Assembly (NCBI GenBank): GCA_017993775.1
Contig: JAGOMA010000009.1
Coordinates: 1-64,000 of the forward strand
Direction: 5' to 3'
DNA from: Chloroflexota bacterium
Lineage (GTDB): Bacteria > Chloroflexota > Anaerolineae > Promineifilales > Promineifilaceae
DNA length: 64,000 nt
The translations under genes and the position numbers were made by a program. Shown here in pieces: positions 43,283 to 51,312 of this stretch (positions within the stretch are counted from its first letter, which is position 1; the number at the start of each line of letters is the position of its first letter). The notes under the pieces were generated by a model. That model did not search any database and had not been told where the DNA came from. It saw nothing but the letters and a program-made list of their open reading frames with translations.

Positions 43283-43695
43283 AAAAAGGTTTAAACCGGT
43301 TCGCCTTGTTCGTCGGGGTGTCAATCCTGGCGGTTTTTCTGAGCGCCTGTGGTGGCAAACCCGACATTTCAGTCACAGACAGCCATCTGGCGTTAGGTGA
43401 TGTTGTAAATGGAAACGTGGTCACCCGAGAAGTGAATGTGCAAAACAATGGCCAGGCAGATTTGATCATAGATGCGGTAACTACATCTTGCGGCTGCACG
43501 CAGGCAACCATCGAACCGCTAACCATTCCTGCAGGGAGCAGCGGCACGCTGTCCATTTCATTTGACTCCGGCGCGCACGGACCGGCATTAACCGGGCCAC
43601 TTGTTCGCCAGGTATTTATCGCCTCCAATGATCCCCAGAAGCCAGAAATAACCGTGGAATTGACAGCCAACATACTACCCCCGGCAGGCTCCTAG
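43279..43695 (+). CDS. DUF1573 lipoprotein
   Basis: A protein of 138 residues with a lipobox FLSAC (lipid-bearing Cys about 24) and one DUF1573 domain carrying TTSCGCTQA and SNDPQKPEITVELTANI. A shorter, lipid-anchored version of the protein encoded at 42231. Its ATG overlaps the TGA stop of the PCYCGC gene (ATGA). Last gene of the operon. Confidence 0.85.
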   Translation: MKKGLNRFALFVGVSILAVFLSACGGKPDISVTDSHLALGDVVNGNVVTREVNVQNNGQADLIIDAVTTSCGCTQATIEPLTIPAGSSGTLSISFDSGAHGPALTGPLVRQVFIASNDPQKPEITVELTANILPPAGS

Positions 43696-43782
43696 GGTTT
43701 GCTCGCATGTAACTTTGGTGCTTCTAGAGTGGTCCAATCGTTCGCATGTCATTAAATTTTCATTCCTAAAAAAAACAGAAAA

Positions 43783-43852
43783 CAAATAAGCTGCGAGAGA
43801 TAGGAGATCAGTGACTCGGCCAATTACTTAGCTCAATTACGCAGCTTATTTG
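43783..43852. repeat. 13-bp inverted repeat with 44-nt spacer
   Basis: CAAATAAGCTGCG (43783-43795) and CGCAGCTTATTTG (43840-43852) are exact reverse complements in an AT-rich intergenic stretch. The spacer contains GTGACTCGGCCAATTAC and no coding frame. It may be a structured RNA, a long-loop terminator or the scar of a small mobile element. Confidence 0.6.
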
Positions 43853-43868
43853 ATTTGTGCCCTCCCAA

Positions 43869-43901
43869 GCCATTTGGCGTGTCGTTTTAGCGCCAAACGG
43901 C
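43869..43901 (+). promoter_or_regulatory. GCCATTTGGCG hairpin upstream of the cupredoxin gene
   Basis: GCCATTTGGCG (43869-43879) pairs with CGCCAAACGGC (43891-43901) with one mismatch around an 11-nt loop. The left arm begins with the same ten bases as the two sites at 42084 and 42135. It ends about 85 nt before the start of the cupredoxin gene. Confidence 0.45.
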
Positions 43902-43987
43902 GGGCGTACTAAAACCCAATCTGACTTAGAATGAGCCGTCATATCTAATCGAGCAATAACTTGCTCAGTCCAAGGAGAACCAAATTG

Positions 43988-44437
43988 ATGAAAAGATTGT
44001 CCTTCGTTTTATGGGCAGTGTTAGCAGCTTTGCTGGCAGCTTGTGGGTCGGCTAAACCCACGCCGACCCCCTTGATGGAACTGTCGCTGACAGCGACAGA
44101 TATTGCCTACGACACCCATCAGTTTGATGTGGTGGCTGGGCAACCAGTTAAATTGACGCTTCACAATGAGGGAGCCTTAATTCATGATTTTAGTATTCAG
44201 AAAATGCCACATGCCGGTGAGGTTATGGCGGAAGAAGCGGATCACGGAATGGAGGAGCATGATATGAACACCACAGGGCCAGACCCGGAAATTCATGTTG
44301 CTTCGCCAGTGGGTGAAAGCCTCAGCGTGACGTTTACGCCGATTACGCCCGGCGAATATGAGTTTTTCTGCACGGTGGCCGGGCATAAGGAAGCCGGGAT
44401 GGTGGGGACTTTGGTGGTCACCGCGCCCAAGGGATAA
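43988..44437 (+). CDS. Cupredoxin-domain lipoprotein
   Basis: A protein of 149 residues with a lipobox ALLAAC (lipid-bearing Cys19). The cupredoxin domain has His66 in ALIHDFSI and Cys128, His133 and Met138 in YEFFCTVAGHKEAGM, the four ligands of a type-1 copper site. Between them an insertion of 75-95 contains extra His and Met (HAGEVMAEEADHGMEEHDM). It should shuttle electrons or bind copper at the membrane surface. AAGGAG is about 9 nt before the ATG at 43988. Confidence 0.88.
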   Translation: MKRLSFVLWAVLAALLAACGSAKPTPTPLMELSLTATDIAYDTHQFDVVAGQPVKLTLHNEGALIHDFSIQKMPHAGEVMAEEADHGMEEHDMNTTGPDPEIHVASPVGESLSVTFTPITPGEYEFFCTVAGHKEAGMVGTLVVTAPKG

Positions 44438-44589
44438 TGGCGTGATAACGGCCGTCTACTCTTGTTCGCCCTCGCCATGAGTCTACAATTTATGTGCCCT
44501 GTCAAGCGCTCAGGTGCTTGTCTACCGGCAGTTGGGTGGTAGATATTGTCTACCGGATTATGGTATGCTCTGATTTAGTTCATGCGTTG

Positions 44590-44628
44590 GGCGCGAGTTT
44601 GCCAACCGAGAGTTGGCAGGCTCGCGCC
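44590..44628. repeat. 17-bp hairpin in front of the large membrane protein gene
   Basis: GGCGCGAGTTTGCCAAC, loop CGAGA, GTTGGCAGGCTCGCGCC: 15 Watson-Crick and two G-U pairs. There is no T-tract on either side that would make it a clear terminator. It lies in the region 44438-44673, which has no gene, 45 nt before the next ATG. It may be part of that gene's leader. Confidence 0.65.
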
Positions 44629-44673
44629 AAAAATAGTAAAACAACCTGCAACGCAGAGAACAAGGAATAATCC

Positions 44674-46314
44674 ATGTCCGAGACAAGCGATCCTGTATTC
44701 CCAACCAGCGCCCACTCCTACCAGGAAACAATCAGCGCCCTGGCCGGCGACGCCGAACAACTGGAGCAAGTTTACCAAACAGCGCTCAGAGCCGACGAAA
44801 CGGATGCCTTCGGCCAAGCCATCAACCTCAGTTACACAAGCGCCCCAGAAAATCTGCTTTATGCCGCCTGGTTCCATCGTCTCCGATACAGTGCGACCCA
44901 GGCGAAAAACGTCGTCATAGCCTGGGCATGGGTCATTCCGCTGGCCCTATGCAACGGCTTGCTGCTCTGGTGGCTGTCCGATGATCGGTACACGATCCAG
45001 TTAAGGGGTGTTCACGACGGAACCACCAACAGTTTTTTGCCGGCGATGTTTTTATTGGCGGCGCCTGTTTCCGCCATTTTTGCGCTGGTCTATCTCACGG
45101 CCGTCGGGCAGAAGCGGTGGCGTCTGACCATACTCGTCACCATCGTGATGGTTGTGAGCAGCGCCTATGTGCTGTGGGTCTATCCGCGGGCGGGCACACG
45201 GCCGTTTCAGGAACAATACCTCACCCTCATGGCCATGCACCTGCCCCTTCTCGCCTGGGCGGGCGTGGGCGCATTCTTGATCGCAGACCACCGCGACCCG
45301 GCCAATCGTTTCGCCTTCCTCATCAAATCGCTTGAAGTATTCATCATGGGCGGGCTGTTGGCCATTGCTGGAGGCTTGTTTACAGCCATCACCGCAGGCC
45401 TGTTTTCCGCCCTCGATGTAAATTTTCCGCAAGTCGTGCAGCGGCTATTCATCGCCGGTGGCGGCGGGCTGATACCGATTGTCGCCGTAGCTGTGATTTA
45501 CAACCCCACTGCATCCCCCGCCAAACAGGCATTTGATGAAGGACTGAGCAAACTGATAGCCCTGCTCATGCGCATCCTCTTACCCCTGACACTGCTAGTT
45601 TTACTTGTTTATCTTGCCTTCATCCCTTTTAACTTCCGTGCCCCTTTCGACAATCGCGATGTCCTGATTATTTACAACGGAATGCTCTTCGCCGTGGTCG
45701 CCCTATTGGTCGGCGCAACCCCGATCAATCTGGCCGATCTGTCTCCCCGACTGGCCCGCTGGCTGCGCTTAGGGATCATTGGCGTAGCGGCGCTGGCCCT
45801 GATCGTCAGCCTTTATGCTCTGGCCGCCATACTTTACCGCACCGCCCTGGACCGGCTTACCCCAAACCGGCTGGCCTTTATCGGCTGGAATATCATCAAC
45901 ATTGCCTTCCTGTTCCTCTTGTTACTTTTTCAAGTGCGGGTTAAAGCCGGTTGGCTGCACGGATTGTATCGCACCTACAGCCTGGGAACGGTTGCCTATG
46001 CCGCCTGGACTCTGATCATGATCTTCGCCCTGCCCTGGCTGTTCGGCATCAATCAAGGTTCAGTAGACACCTTGCCCACTGCCGTGCAAGATATTTTATA
46101 CGAGCAAGCCAGTCCAATTCTTCTTAAATGCGCGGATAGCCCCCACATCTACCTGCTTGAGAAAGGCGAAAAACGCTGGATAAACAATATTGAAACCTTT
46201 AACGGCCGTGGCTACGTCTGGCGCGACGTCCAGTTCATCTCCTGTGACGATTTACGCAGTATTCCCAACGGGACACCCATCCCGACAAATGCCGGCCCGC
46301 CCCCGCAGCCATAA
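44674..46314 (+). CDS. Polytopic membrane protein with DUF4153-like layout
   Basis: A protein of 546 residues. About 80 soluble residues are followed by roughly 12 membrane helices in the region of 82-465. The layout and segments such as FNFRAPFDNRDVLIIYNGMLF recall DUF4153 proteins, which I name only tentatively. The C-terminal 80 residues form a soluble module, SPILLKCADSPHIYLLEKGEKRWI and YVWRDVQFISCDDL, which is often found at the end of secreted Chloroflexota proteins. Function unknown. AAGGA lies 7 nt before the ATG. A strong terminator follows. Confidence 0.65.
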   Translation: MSETSDPVFPTSAHSYQETISALAGDAEQLEQVYQTALRADETDAFGQAINLSYTSAPENLLYAAWFHRLRYSATQAKNVVIAWAWVIPLALCNGLLLWWLSDDRYTIQLRGVHDGTTNSFLPAMFLLAAPVSAIFALVYLTAVGQKRWRLTILVTIVMVVSSAYVLWVYPRAGTRPFQEQYLTLMAMHLPLLAWAGVGAFLIADHRDPANRFAFLIKSLEVFIMGGLLAIAGGLFTAITAGLFSALDVNFPQVVQRLFIAGGGGLIPIVAVAVIYNPTASPAKQAFDEGLSKLIALLMRILLPLTLLVLLVYLAFIPFNFRAPFDNRDVLIIYNGMLFAVVALLVGATPINLADLSPRLARWLRLGIIGVAALALIVSLYALAAILYRTALDRLTPNRLAFIGWNIINIAFLFLLLLFQVRVKAGWLHGLYRTYSLGTVAYAAWTLIMIFALPWLFGINQGSVDTLPTAVQDILYEQASPILLKCADSPHIYLLEKGEKRWINNIETFNGRGYVWRDVQFISCDDLRSIPNGTPIPTNAGPPPQP

Positions 46315-46386
46315 GAGCGGCGCAAAATCGCCCAACCACGCAGAGCTGCCACCGCAAGAAAAAAGCAAAACCAAGAACCAAGCCTC

Positions 46387-46425
46387 AAAATGACGCAATC
46401 AATCGAGTATTGATTGCGTCATTTT
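46387..46425. terminator. 17-bp perfect hairpin flanked by A/T runs
   Basis: AAAATGACGCAATCAAT, loop CGAGT, ATTGATTGCGTCATTTT. The arms are exact and include four A and four T at the base, as in bidirectional terminators. It lies 73 nt after the membrane protein gene. Confidence 0.8.
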
Positions 46426-46476
46426 GTTCCCCGCTCGCCTCATCTCGTGCCTAATTCCATTCAGCCAATTTCAAAT

Positions 46477-46549
46477 TTGTGATTTTTGTCACAATATGAC
46501 ATTCGTCACATCCAATCTGGATAAATGTCAATTGTGAAAATGTTCACAA
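46477..46549 (+). promoter_or_regulatory. Three CRP-type sites upstream of the hydrogenase operon
   Basis: TTGTGATTTTTGTCACAA (46477-46494) and TTGTGAAAATGTTCACAA (46532-46549) are perfect TTGTGA-N6-TCACAA palindromes whose centres are 55 nt apart. TATGACATTCGTCACA (46495-46510) is a one-mismatch TGTGA-N6-TCACA site between them. They lie 77-150 nt before the first hydrogenase gene. The rest of 46426-46625 is AT-rich promoter DNA without a gene. Confidence 0.8.
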
Positions 46550-46625
46550 AAGCTATAACTGTCAGTATGCCTTATTGTAACTTTGCATCTCGGGTAGTAG
46601 ATGCGCCATTAACAGAGGATAGTCT

Positions 46626-47714
46626 ATGAAATTCAAGGTCATGCCGAAGGCTGCTTTTCCAAGCTGGGTCGAACGATTAAAAGGTCATTATCAAGTAGTA
46701 GGACCAAGGCAAAAACATGGACAGTACATGTTCGATGTGATTGAGAATGTAGCTGATCTGGCTTTGGTATACCCAACAACAATTTTGCCGCCCAAAAAGT
46801 ATCTGGTGCCGCAAAAAGAAGTTTTACTGAACTATCACTTGGATGGCGGGCGGCTAGAAACCGCCGCTGTTCCCCCACCAACAGTCATTCTGGGCGTACA
46901 CACCTGCGATTTGCACGCCCTCAAATTGTTTGACCGCATTTTTAGCCAGGGTTTTACCGATCAACACTACCAGGCGCACCGAGAAAATATAACGCTGGTG
47001 AGCATAGAGTGCCTGACGGCCTGCTCGGCAAATTCTTTTTGCCGCGACATGGGCACAGCCAGCGCCACCGACGGTTTCGACTTGCACATGGTCGATCTGG
47101 GCAATGCCTATGCGTTTACCATCGGCTCAGACAAGGGGGATGATCTTTTCAAAGGGTTCCACCCGGTGTTTGATGCCATGGACAGTGATTTGGAGCTGTT
47201 ACACGAGACATTGCAAGAAAAGTGGCAGCACTTCCCATACCGGCTGAATTTTGATGTGCATGAAATGCCTGAACTGCTCCATGCCAGTTTCAACGATACG
47301 ATTTGGGACGAATTGGGGCAGCAATGTTTGGCTTGCGGCTCTTGCACCCAGGTTTGCCCCACCTGCTACTGCTTTGACGTGACAGATGAAGTTGATTTGC
47401 TGCTGGCCGAGGGTCAAAGAGTACGGCGGTGGGATTCTTGCCAGATTCATGAATTTGCGATGGTGGCCGGCGGGCATAATTTCCGCGAACGGCTGGCGGC
47501 TCGACAGCGGCATCGGTTTATGCGCAAGGGGAAGTACCAGAAGGATGCGTATGGCATTGTGGGCTGTGTGGGCTGCGGGCGCTGTGCCCGGGCTTGCCTG
47601 GCGCATATTGCCCCGGCTGCGGTGTTTAACGAGCTTTTAGCGCGCCGACAGGCTGAAGCGGTCGACGATAAAACCAGTGTGGCCCTGGAAATGTTTGCAG
47701 AGGTGGCGAGATGA
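46626..47714 (+). CDS. hydB: Sulfhydrogenase-type beta subunit (4Fe-4S protein)
   Basis: A protein of 362 residues similar to the beta subunit of group 3b sulfhydrogenase and to sulfite reductase AsrA. VILGVHTCDLHALKLFDRIF and SIECLTACSANSFC are typical of the N-terminal half. Two iron-sulfur clusters are bound by CLACGSCTQVCPTCYC (about 237-252) and GCVGCGRCARACLAHIAP (about 316-333). It should pass electrons from the gamma subunit to the small subunit. AGAGGA is 7 nt before the ATG. First gene of the operon; the next one starts within its stop codon (ATGA). Confidence 0.88.
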   Translation: MKFKVMPKAAFPSWVERLKGHYQVVGPRQKHGQYMFDVIENVADLALVYPTTILPPKKYLVPQKEVLLNYHLDGGRLETAAVPPPTVILGVHTCDLHALKLFDRIFSQGFTDQHYQAHRENITLVSIECLTACSANSFCRDMGTASATDGFDLHMVDLGNAYAFTIGSDKGDDLFKGFHPVFDAMDSDLELLHETLQEKWQHFPYRLNFDVHEMPELLHASFNDTIWDELGQQCLACGSCTQVCPTCYCFDVTDEVDLLLAEGQRVRRWDSCQIHEFAMVAGGHNFRERLAARQRHRFMRKGKYQKDAYGIVGCVGCGRCARACLAHIAPAAVFNELLARRQAEAVDDKTSVALEMFAEVAR

Positions 47715-48565
47715 CATTGTTACTAGAAGAGGTGAAGCATTCTGACTCCATTTATATGCCGGTTCCGGCGCGGATCACGGCCGTTCAGCCCCTCACCTCC
47801 CAAGAAAAATTATTCACCATTGAACTGCCCCACGACCTGACCCTAAACCACGAACCCGGCCAATTTGTCCAGGTGACTGTGTTTGGCGTGGGTGAAGCGC
47901 CAATTAGCATCAGCTCCTCGCCCAGCCGCAGCAACGGCACATTTGAACTATGCATTCGCAAGGTGGGCGATCTGACAAAGGTTATTCACCGGCTGGAACG
48001 CGGTGATTTGCTGGGAATTCGCGGCCCATTCGGACGTGGTTTTCCCATTGAGCGGTTTCGCGGCAAAGATTTGTTGTTTGTGTGCGGCGGGTTGGGCATG
48101 GCGCCGCTGCGGTCGCTGCTGAATGAAGTGCTGGATGATCGGGGGAATTACGGCCGTATCATCCTCCTCTACGGCGCGCGCCAACCCGCCGACCTGCTGT
48201 TTAAGGACGAGCTGGCCGAGTGGGAAGCGCGTGATGACGTGGAAGTTCACCTGACTGTCGATTGCCCCGATGAGTCATGGAACCGCTGCGTCGGCGTGAT
48301 CACCCGGCTGTTTCCAGAGGTCATGGTCGAGCCACGCAACACGATTGCCGTGGTCGTCGGCCCGCCCATCATGTATCGCTTTGTGTTAAAGGAGCTCAAA
48401 AAACTGGCTGTTCCCAAAGGCAATATCTGGTTTAGCTTCGAGCGGCGCATGAAGTGCGGCGTGGGCAAATGTGGTCATTGCCAGCTTAACCATGTGTACA
48501 CCTGCCAGTCCGGTCCCTCGTTTAATTATGCCGAGATTGAATTTTTAGAGGAGGCGCTCACATGA
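47711..48565 (+). CDS. hydG: Sulfhydrogenase-type gamma subunit (FAD/NAD(P)H-binding)
   Basis: A protein of 284 residues of the ferredoxin reductase group: FAD-binding barrel (EPGQFVQVTVFGVGEAPISISSSP), NAD(P) domain (LLFVCGGLGMAPLRSLLNEV), and at the C-terminus KCGVGKCGHCQL and YTCQSGPSF, the cysteines of a [2Fe-2S] cluster. It exchanges electrons with NAD(P)H and the beta subunit. The start overlaps hydB by 4 nt and the stop overlaps the small-subunit gene by 4 nt. Confidence 0.9.
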   Translation: MTLLLEEVKHSDSIYMPVPARITAVQPLTSQEKLFTIELPHDLTLNHEPGQFVQVTVFGVGEAPISISSSPSRSNGTFELCIRKVGDLTKVIHRLERGDLLGIRGPFGRGFPIERFRGKDLLFVCGGLGMAPLRSLLNEVLDDRGNYGRIILLYGARQPADLLFKDELAEWEARDDVEVHLTVDCPDESWNRCVGVITRLFPEVMVEPRNTIAVVVGPPIMYRFVLKELKKLAVPKGNIWFSFERRMKCGVGKCGHCQLNHVYTCQSGPSFNYAEIEFLEEALT

Positions 48566-49335
48566 CTGCCAAAACCAAACCTAGAGTAGCCTTTTTTGAT
48601 TTTACCAGCTGCGAAGGCTGTCAATTAACGGTAGTTGACGCGCTGCAATATCACCCGGAACTGCTGGATGTGGTGGATATTGTGGAATTCCGCGAAGCCA
48701 GCAGCGATCGCAGCGACGATTACCAGATTGCGTTTATTGAAGGCTCTTGCTCGCGGGAAAGCGACGAGCCGCGCCTGCACAAGATTCGGGAAACGGCCGT
48801 TACCGTTGTCGCTCTTGGCGCGTGCGCTCATTTGGGCGGCATCAACGCCATCCGCAACCGCCAAAGCCTGAAAAACGTGCGCGAATACGTCTACAACGGC
48901 AGCGCCTACTGGTACGAAACCTACAAACCCCGCCCCATCTCCAAAGTTATCAAAGTCGATCTGGTAATCCCCGGCTGCCCCATCAGCGGCGCGGAATTTG
49001 TGCGCGTGGTAAAAGGCCTGCTGCAAGGACGCCTGTTAGAACCGCCAGATTACCCGCTGTGCATCGAATGCAAGCTAAAAGAGAACGTTTGCGTTTTCCA
49101 TCGCGGGCAGGTTTGCCTGGGGCCGATTACCCGCGCTGGCTGCGATGCCGTTTGTCCCGCTTATGGGGCCGGCTGCGAAGCCTGCCGCGGCCTGATCGCC
49201 AACCCCAGCATGACCGCGTTTTACGCCGTTTTGGAAGAACACGGCCTCTCGCCGGCCGACGTTGAAGCAAAAATGACCCTGTTTCTGACCAATCAAATGC
49301 CTGTTCCAGGCGCCGAGGAGGTTGAGTATGTCTAA
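48562..49335 (+). CDS. hydD: [NiFe]-hydrogenase small subunit, group 3 type
   Basis: A protein of 257 residues. The proximal cluster cysteines are seen in TSCEGCQLTVVD (Cys17, Cys20), GACAHLGG and IPGCPISG. Two further clusters are bound in the second half by CIECKLKENVCVFH, CLGPITRAGCDAVCPAYGAGC and CRGL. No twin-arginine signal, so the enzyme is cytosolic, as expected for group 3 enzymes. The stop overlaps the large-subunit gene by 8 nt. Confidence 0.92.
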   Translation: MTAKTKPRVAFFDFTSCEGCQLTVVDALQYHPELLDVVDIVEFREASSDRSDDYQIAFIEGSCSRESDEPRLHKIRETAVTVVALGACAHLGGINAIRNRQSLKNVREYVYNGSAYWYETYKPRPISKVIKVDLVIPGCPISGAEFVRVVKGLLQGRLLEPPDYPLCIECKLKENVCVFHRGQVCLGPITRAGCDAVCPAYGAGCEACRGLIANPSMTAFYAVLEEHGLSPADVEAKMTLFLTNQMPVPGAEEVEYV

Positions 49336-50614
49336 TCTGCACATCGATATCCATCACATTACCCGCGTAGAAGGGCATGGCAACATCGTGGTAAACGTGC
49401 AGAACGGCGAATTAACGCAGTGTGATCTGCAAATTATCGAGACGCCGCGCTTTTTCGAGGCGATGCTGCGCGGACGGCCGTATCAAGAAGCCTCCCACAT
49501 CACCTCGCGCATTTGCGGCATCTGCGCCGTCGGCCATGCCACCGCCTCGCTGCGAGCCACCGAAAAAGCCCTCGGCGTCGAACCCACCATCCAGACCAAA
49601 CTACTGCGCCGCCTCAACTTCATCGGCGAAATGCTGGACAGCCACGTATTGCACGCCTACATGCTCGTCGCCCCGGACTTTCTAAACGTGGGCAGCGTCA
49701 TCCCCCTGGCAAAATCCGCGCCAGATGTGGTCCTGCGGGCGCTGCGCCTAAAAAAATTAGCCGGCGACACCTGCAAAATCATTTGCGGCCGTCACACCCA
49801 CCCCATCGCCATGACCGTCGGCGGATTCACCCATTATCCCACCACCGCCGAACTCTATGCCCTGCGCGATCGTTACCTGGCGGCGCGCCACGATGTGGCC
49901 GCCACAGTCGAACTATTCCGAACGCTGCCCATCCCCCAATTCGAGCGCGACACGGAATTCATCGCCCTGCACAACGCGCCGGTGTATGGCTTTATTGATG
50001 GCGAGATCGTCAGCACCGACGGCGGCGTCTGGCCAGTAGAACAATACCGCGACGTAACCAACGAGACGATGGTCCTCCACTCAACCGCGAAACACGCCGC
50101 CAACCAACGCGAAAGTTACATGGTCGGCGCGCTCGCCCGGTTCAACGTCAACTACGATTTGCTCCATCCGCTGGCCCTGGAGGCCGCCGATGCACTGGGC
50201 ATTCACCCTATTTGCACCAATCCGTTCATGAATACCGTGGCCCAGGTAGTGGAAATTGTTCACTGCGTCGATGAGGCGGTTTACCTGATTGAGGAACTGC
50301 TGCGACGGGAATTGGCCTGGGAAGAACCGGTTGCCCCAACCCGACTGTCTGGCGAAGGCGTGGGATCGTGCGAAGTGCCGCGCGGGATTTTATTCCACAA
50401 TTATGTCATCGAAGACGGCCGTATCACCGAAGCCAACTGCATCATCCCCACAGGGCAAAACCTGGCCAACATCGAAGCCGACATGCGCGCTTTAGTGCCC
50501 ACCATCCTGGACAAACCACAGGCCGAAATTGCCCACGCTCTGGAAATGCTCGTTCGCGCTTACGATCCCTGCATTTCCTGCTCCACCCATCTGCTCAACG
50601 TGGCCTTTGTTTAA
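49328..50614 (+). CDS. hydA: [NiFe]-hydrogenase large subunit, group 3b-like
   Basis: A protein of 428 residues. The nickel ligands are Cys63 and Cys66 in RICGICAVGH and Cys415 and Cys418 in DPCISCSTH. The last seven residues after His421 (LLNVAFV) form the extension that a maturation protease removes. The start ATG at 49328 has GAGGAGG 6 nt upstream; a TTG two codons earlier is less likely. All four nickel ligands are cysteine, so there is no selenocysteine here. With the neighbours it forms a bidirectional NAD(P)-linked hydrogenase that may also reduce sulfur. Confidence 0.93.
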   Translation: MSNLHIDIHHITRVEGHGNIVVNVQNGELTQCDLQIIETPRFFEAMLRGRPYQEASHITSRICGICAVGHATASLRATEKALGVEPTIQTKLLRRLNFIGEMLDSHVLHAYMLVAPDFLNVGSVIPLAKSAPDVVLRALRLKKLAGDTCKIICGRHTHPIAMTVGGFTHYPTTAELYALRDRYLAARHDVAATVELFRTLPIPQFERDTEFIALHNAPVYGFIDGEIVSTDGGVWPVEQYRDVTNETMVLHSTAKHAANQRESYMVGALARFNVNYDLLHPLALEAADALGIHPICTNPFMNTVAQVVEIVHCVDEAVYLIEELLRRELAWEEPVAPTRLSGEGVGSCEVPRGILFHNYVIEDGRITEANCIIPTGQNLANIEADMRALVPTILDKPQAEIAHALEMLVRAYDPCISCSTHLLNVAFV

Positions 50615-50644
50615 GACCCGGCTTTAACTACTCGGCGGAATGAC

Positions 50645-50685
50645 GACTGGAGAGTGGAGATTGAGCGAATCTCCACTCTCCAGTC
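50645..50685. repeat. 18-bp perfect hairpin between hydA and the protease gene
   Basis: GACTGGAGAGTGGAGATT, loop GAGCG, AATCTCCACTCTCCAGTC. The arms are exact. It lies 30 nt after the large-subunit stop and 41 nt before the protease ATG, with no T-tract. It could lower or stabilise part of the operon message, which would set protease levels apart from those of the subunits. Confidence 0.85.
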
Positions 50686-50726
50686 TCGTGAAAATCTGCG
50701 GATATCGACGTTTACCTCACCCTTCA

Positions 50727-51206
50727 ATGATGCGCAAAACATTGGTACTGGCCTTGGGAAACACGCTGCGCGGAGACGATGGCGTGGCCACGGCCGTTTT
50801 GCAAGCCATTCGCGCCCACCCCTCTCTTCCCGGCAAGACCGATCTGGTAGATGGCGGCACGCCGGGGCTAGAAACAGCGCTGCTGCTGGAAGGGTACGTC
50901 CGGGCCATCCTCATCGACGCCGCCGACATGGGGCTGGCGGCTGGCGAGTGGCGGCGATTTTTGCCGGGCGACGGCCGTTTGCCCGCCCGCGACGCCCACC
51001 TGACCGGAACCATGCACACCGCCGGTCTGGCCGAAGCGCTGGCGCTGGGCGACGCGCTGGGCATTTTGCCGCCAGAAATCATCGTCTACGGCATTCAGCC
51101 GGCCGATATAGGCTGGCAAGAAGGACTGAGCGCAGCAGTGCAAACGGCCGTGCCCCAAGTCGCCGCCGCCATCCTCCACGATCTAACCGCCCCACCCCAC
51201 GCCTAA
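50727..51206 (+). CDS. Hydrogenase maturation protease
   Basis: A protein of 159 residues (HycI/HyaD/HoxW family). It begins MMRKTLVLALGNTLRGDDGV, the nickel-sensing GN-x-L-x-x-D-D-G motif, followed by LVDGGTPGLETALLLEG and ILIDAADMG. MHTAGLAEAL holds the conserved His. It should cut the C-terminal extension of the large subunit after nickel insertion. A second ATG at 50730 is equally possible. The ribosome-binding site is weak. Confidence 0.9.
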   Translation: MMRKTLVLALGNTLRGDDGVATAVLQAIRAHPSLPGKTDLVDGGTPGLETALLLEGYVRAILIDAADMGLAAGEWRRFLPGDGRLPARDAHLTGTMHTAGLAEALALGDALGILPPEIIVYGIQPADIGWQEGLSAAVQTAVPQVAAAILHDLTAPPHA

Positions 51207-51227
51207 GCCGGACGGCCGTTTTGCTGT

Positions 51228-51233
51228 TATAAT
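51228..51233 (+). promoter_or_regulatory. -10 box upstream of the lipoprotein gene at 51313
   Basis: TATAAT about 80 nt before the ATG. The leader that follows can fold GGGGGAACTTGCCCCC. No clear -35 element is seen. Confidence 0.4.
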
Positions 51234-51312
51234 GCCTCCGTCGTCCGGCAGGTTTTGTCGGGGGAACTTGCCCCCAATCAACCCAATCCACCGGAAACAT
51301 GGAGACAATTTT

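Noticed and set aside
44590-44628. Hairpin called as a terminator
   Set aside because: No T-tract on either strand; kept only as a repeat/leader structure.
49328-50614. Selenocysteine in the hydrogenase large subunit
   Set aside because: All four nickel ligands are encoded as cysteine and no in-frame TGA is present.
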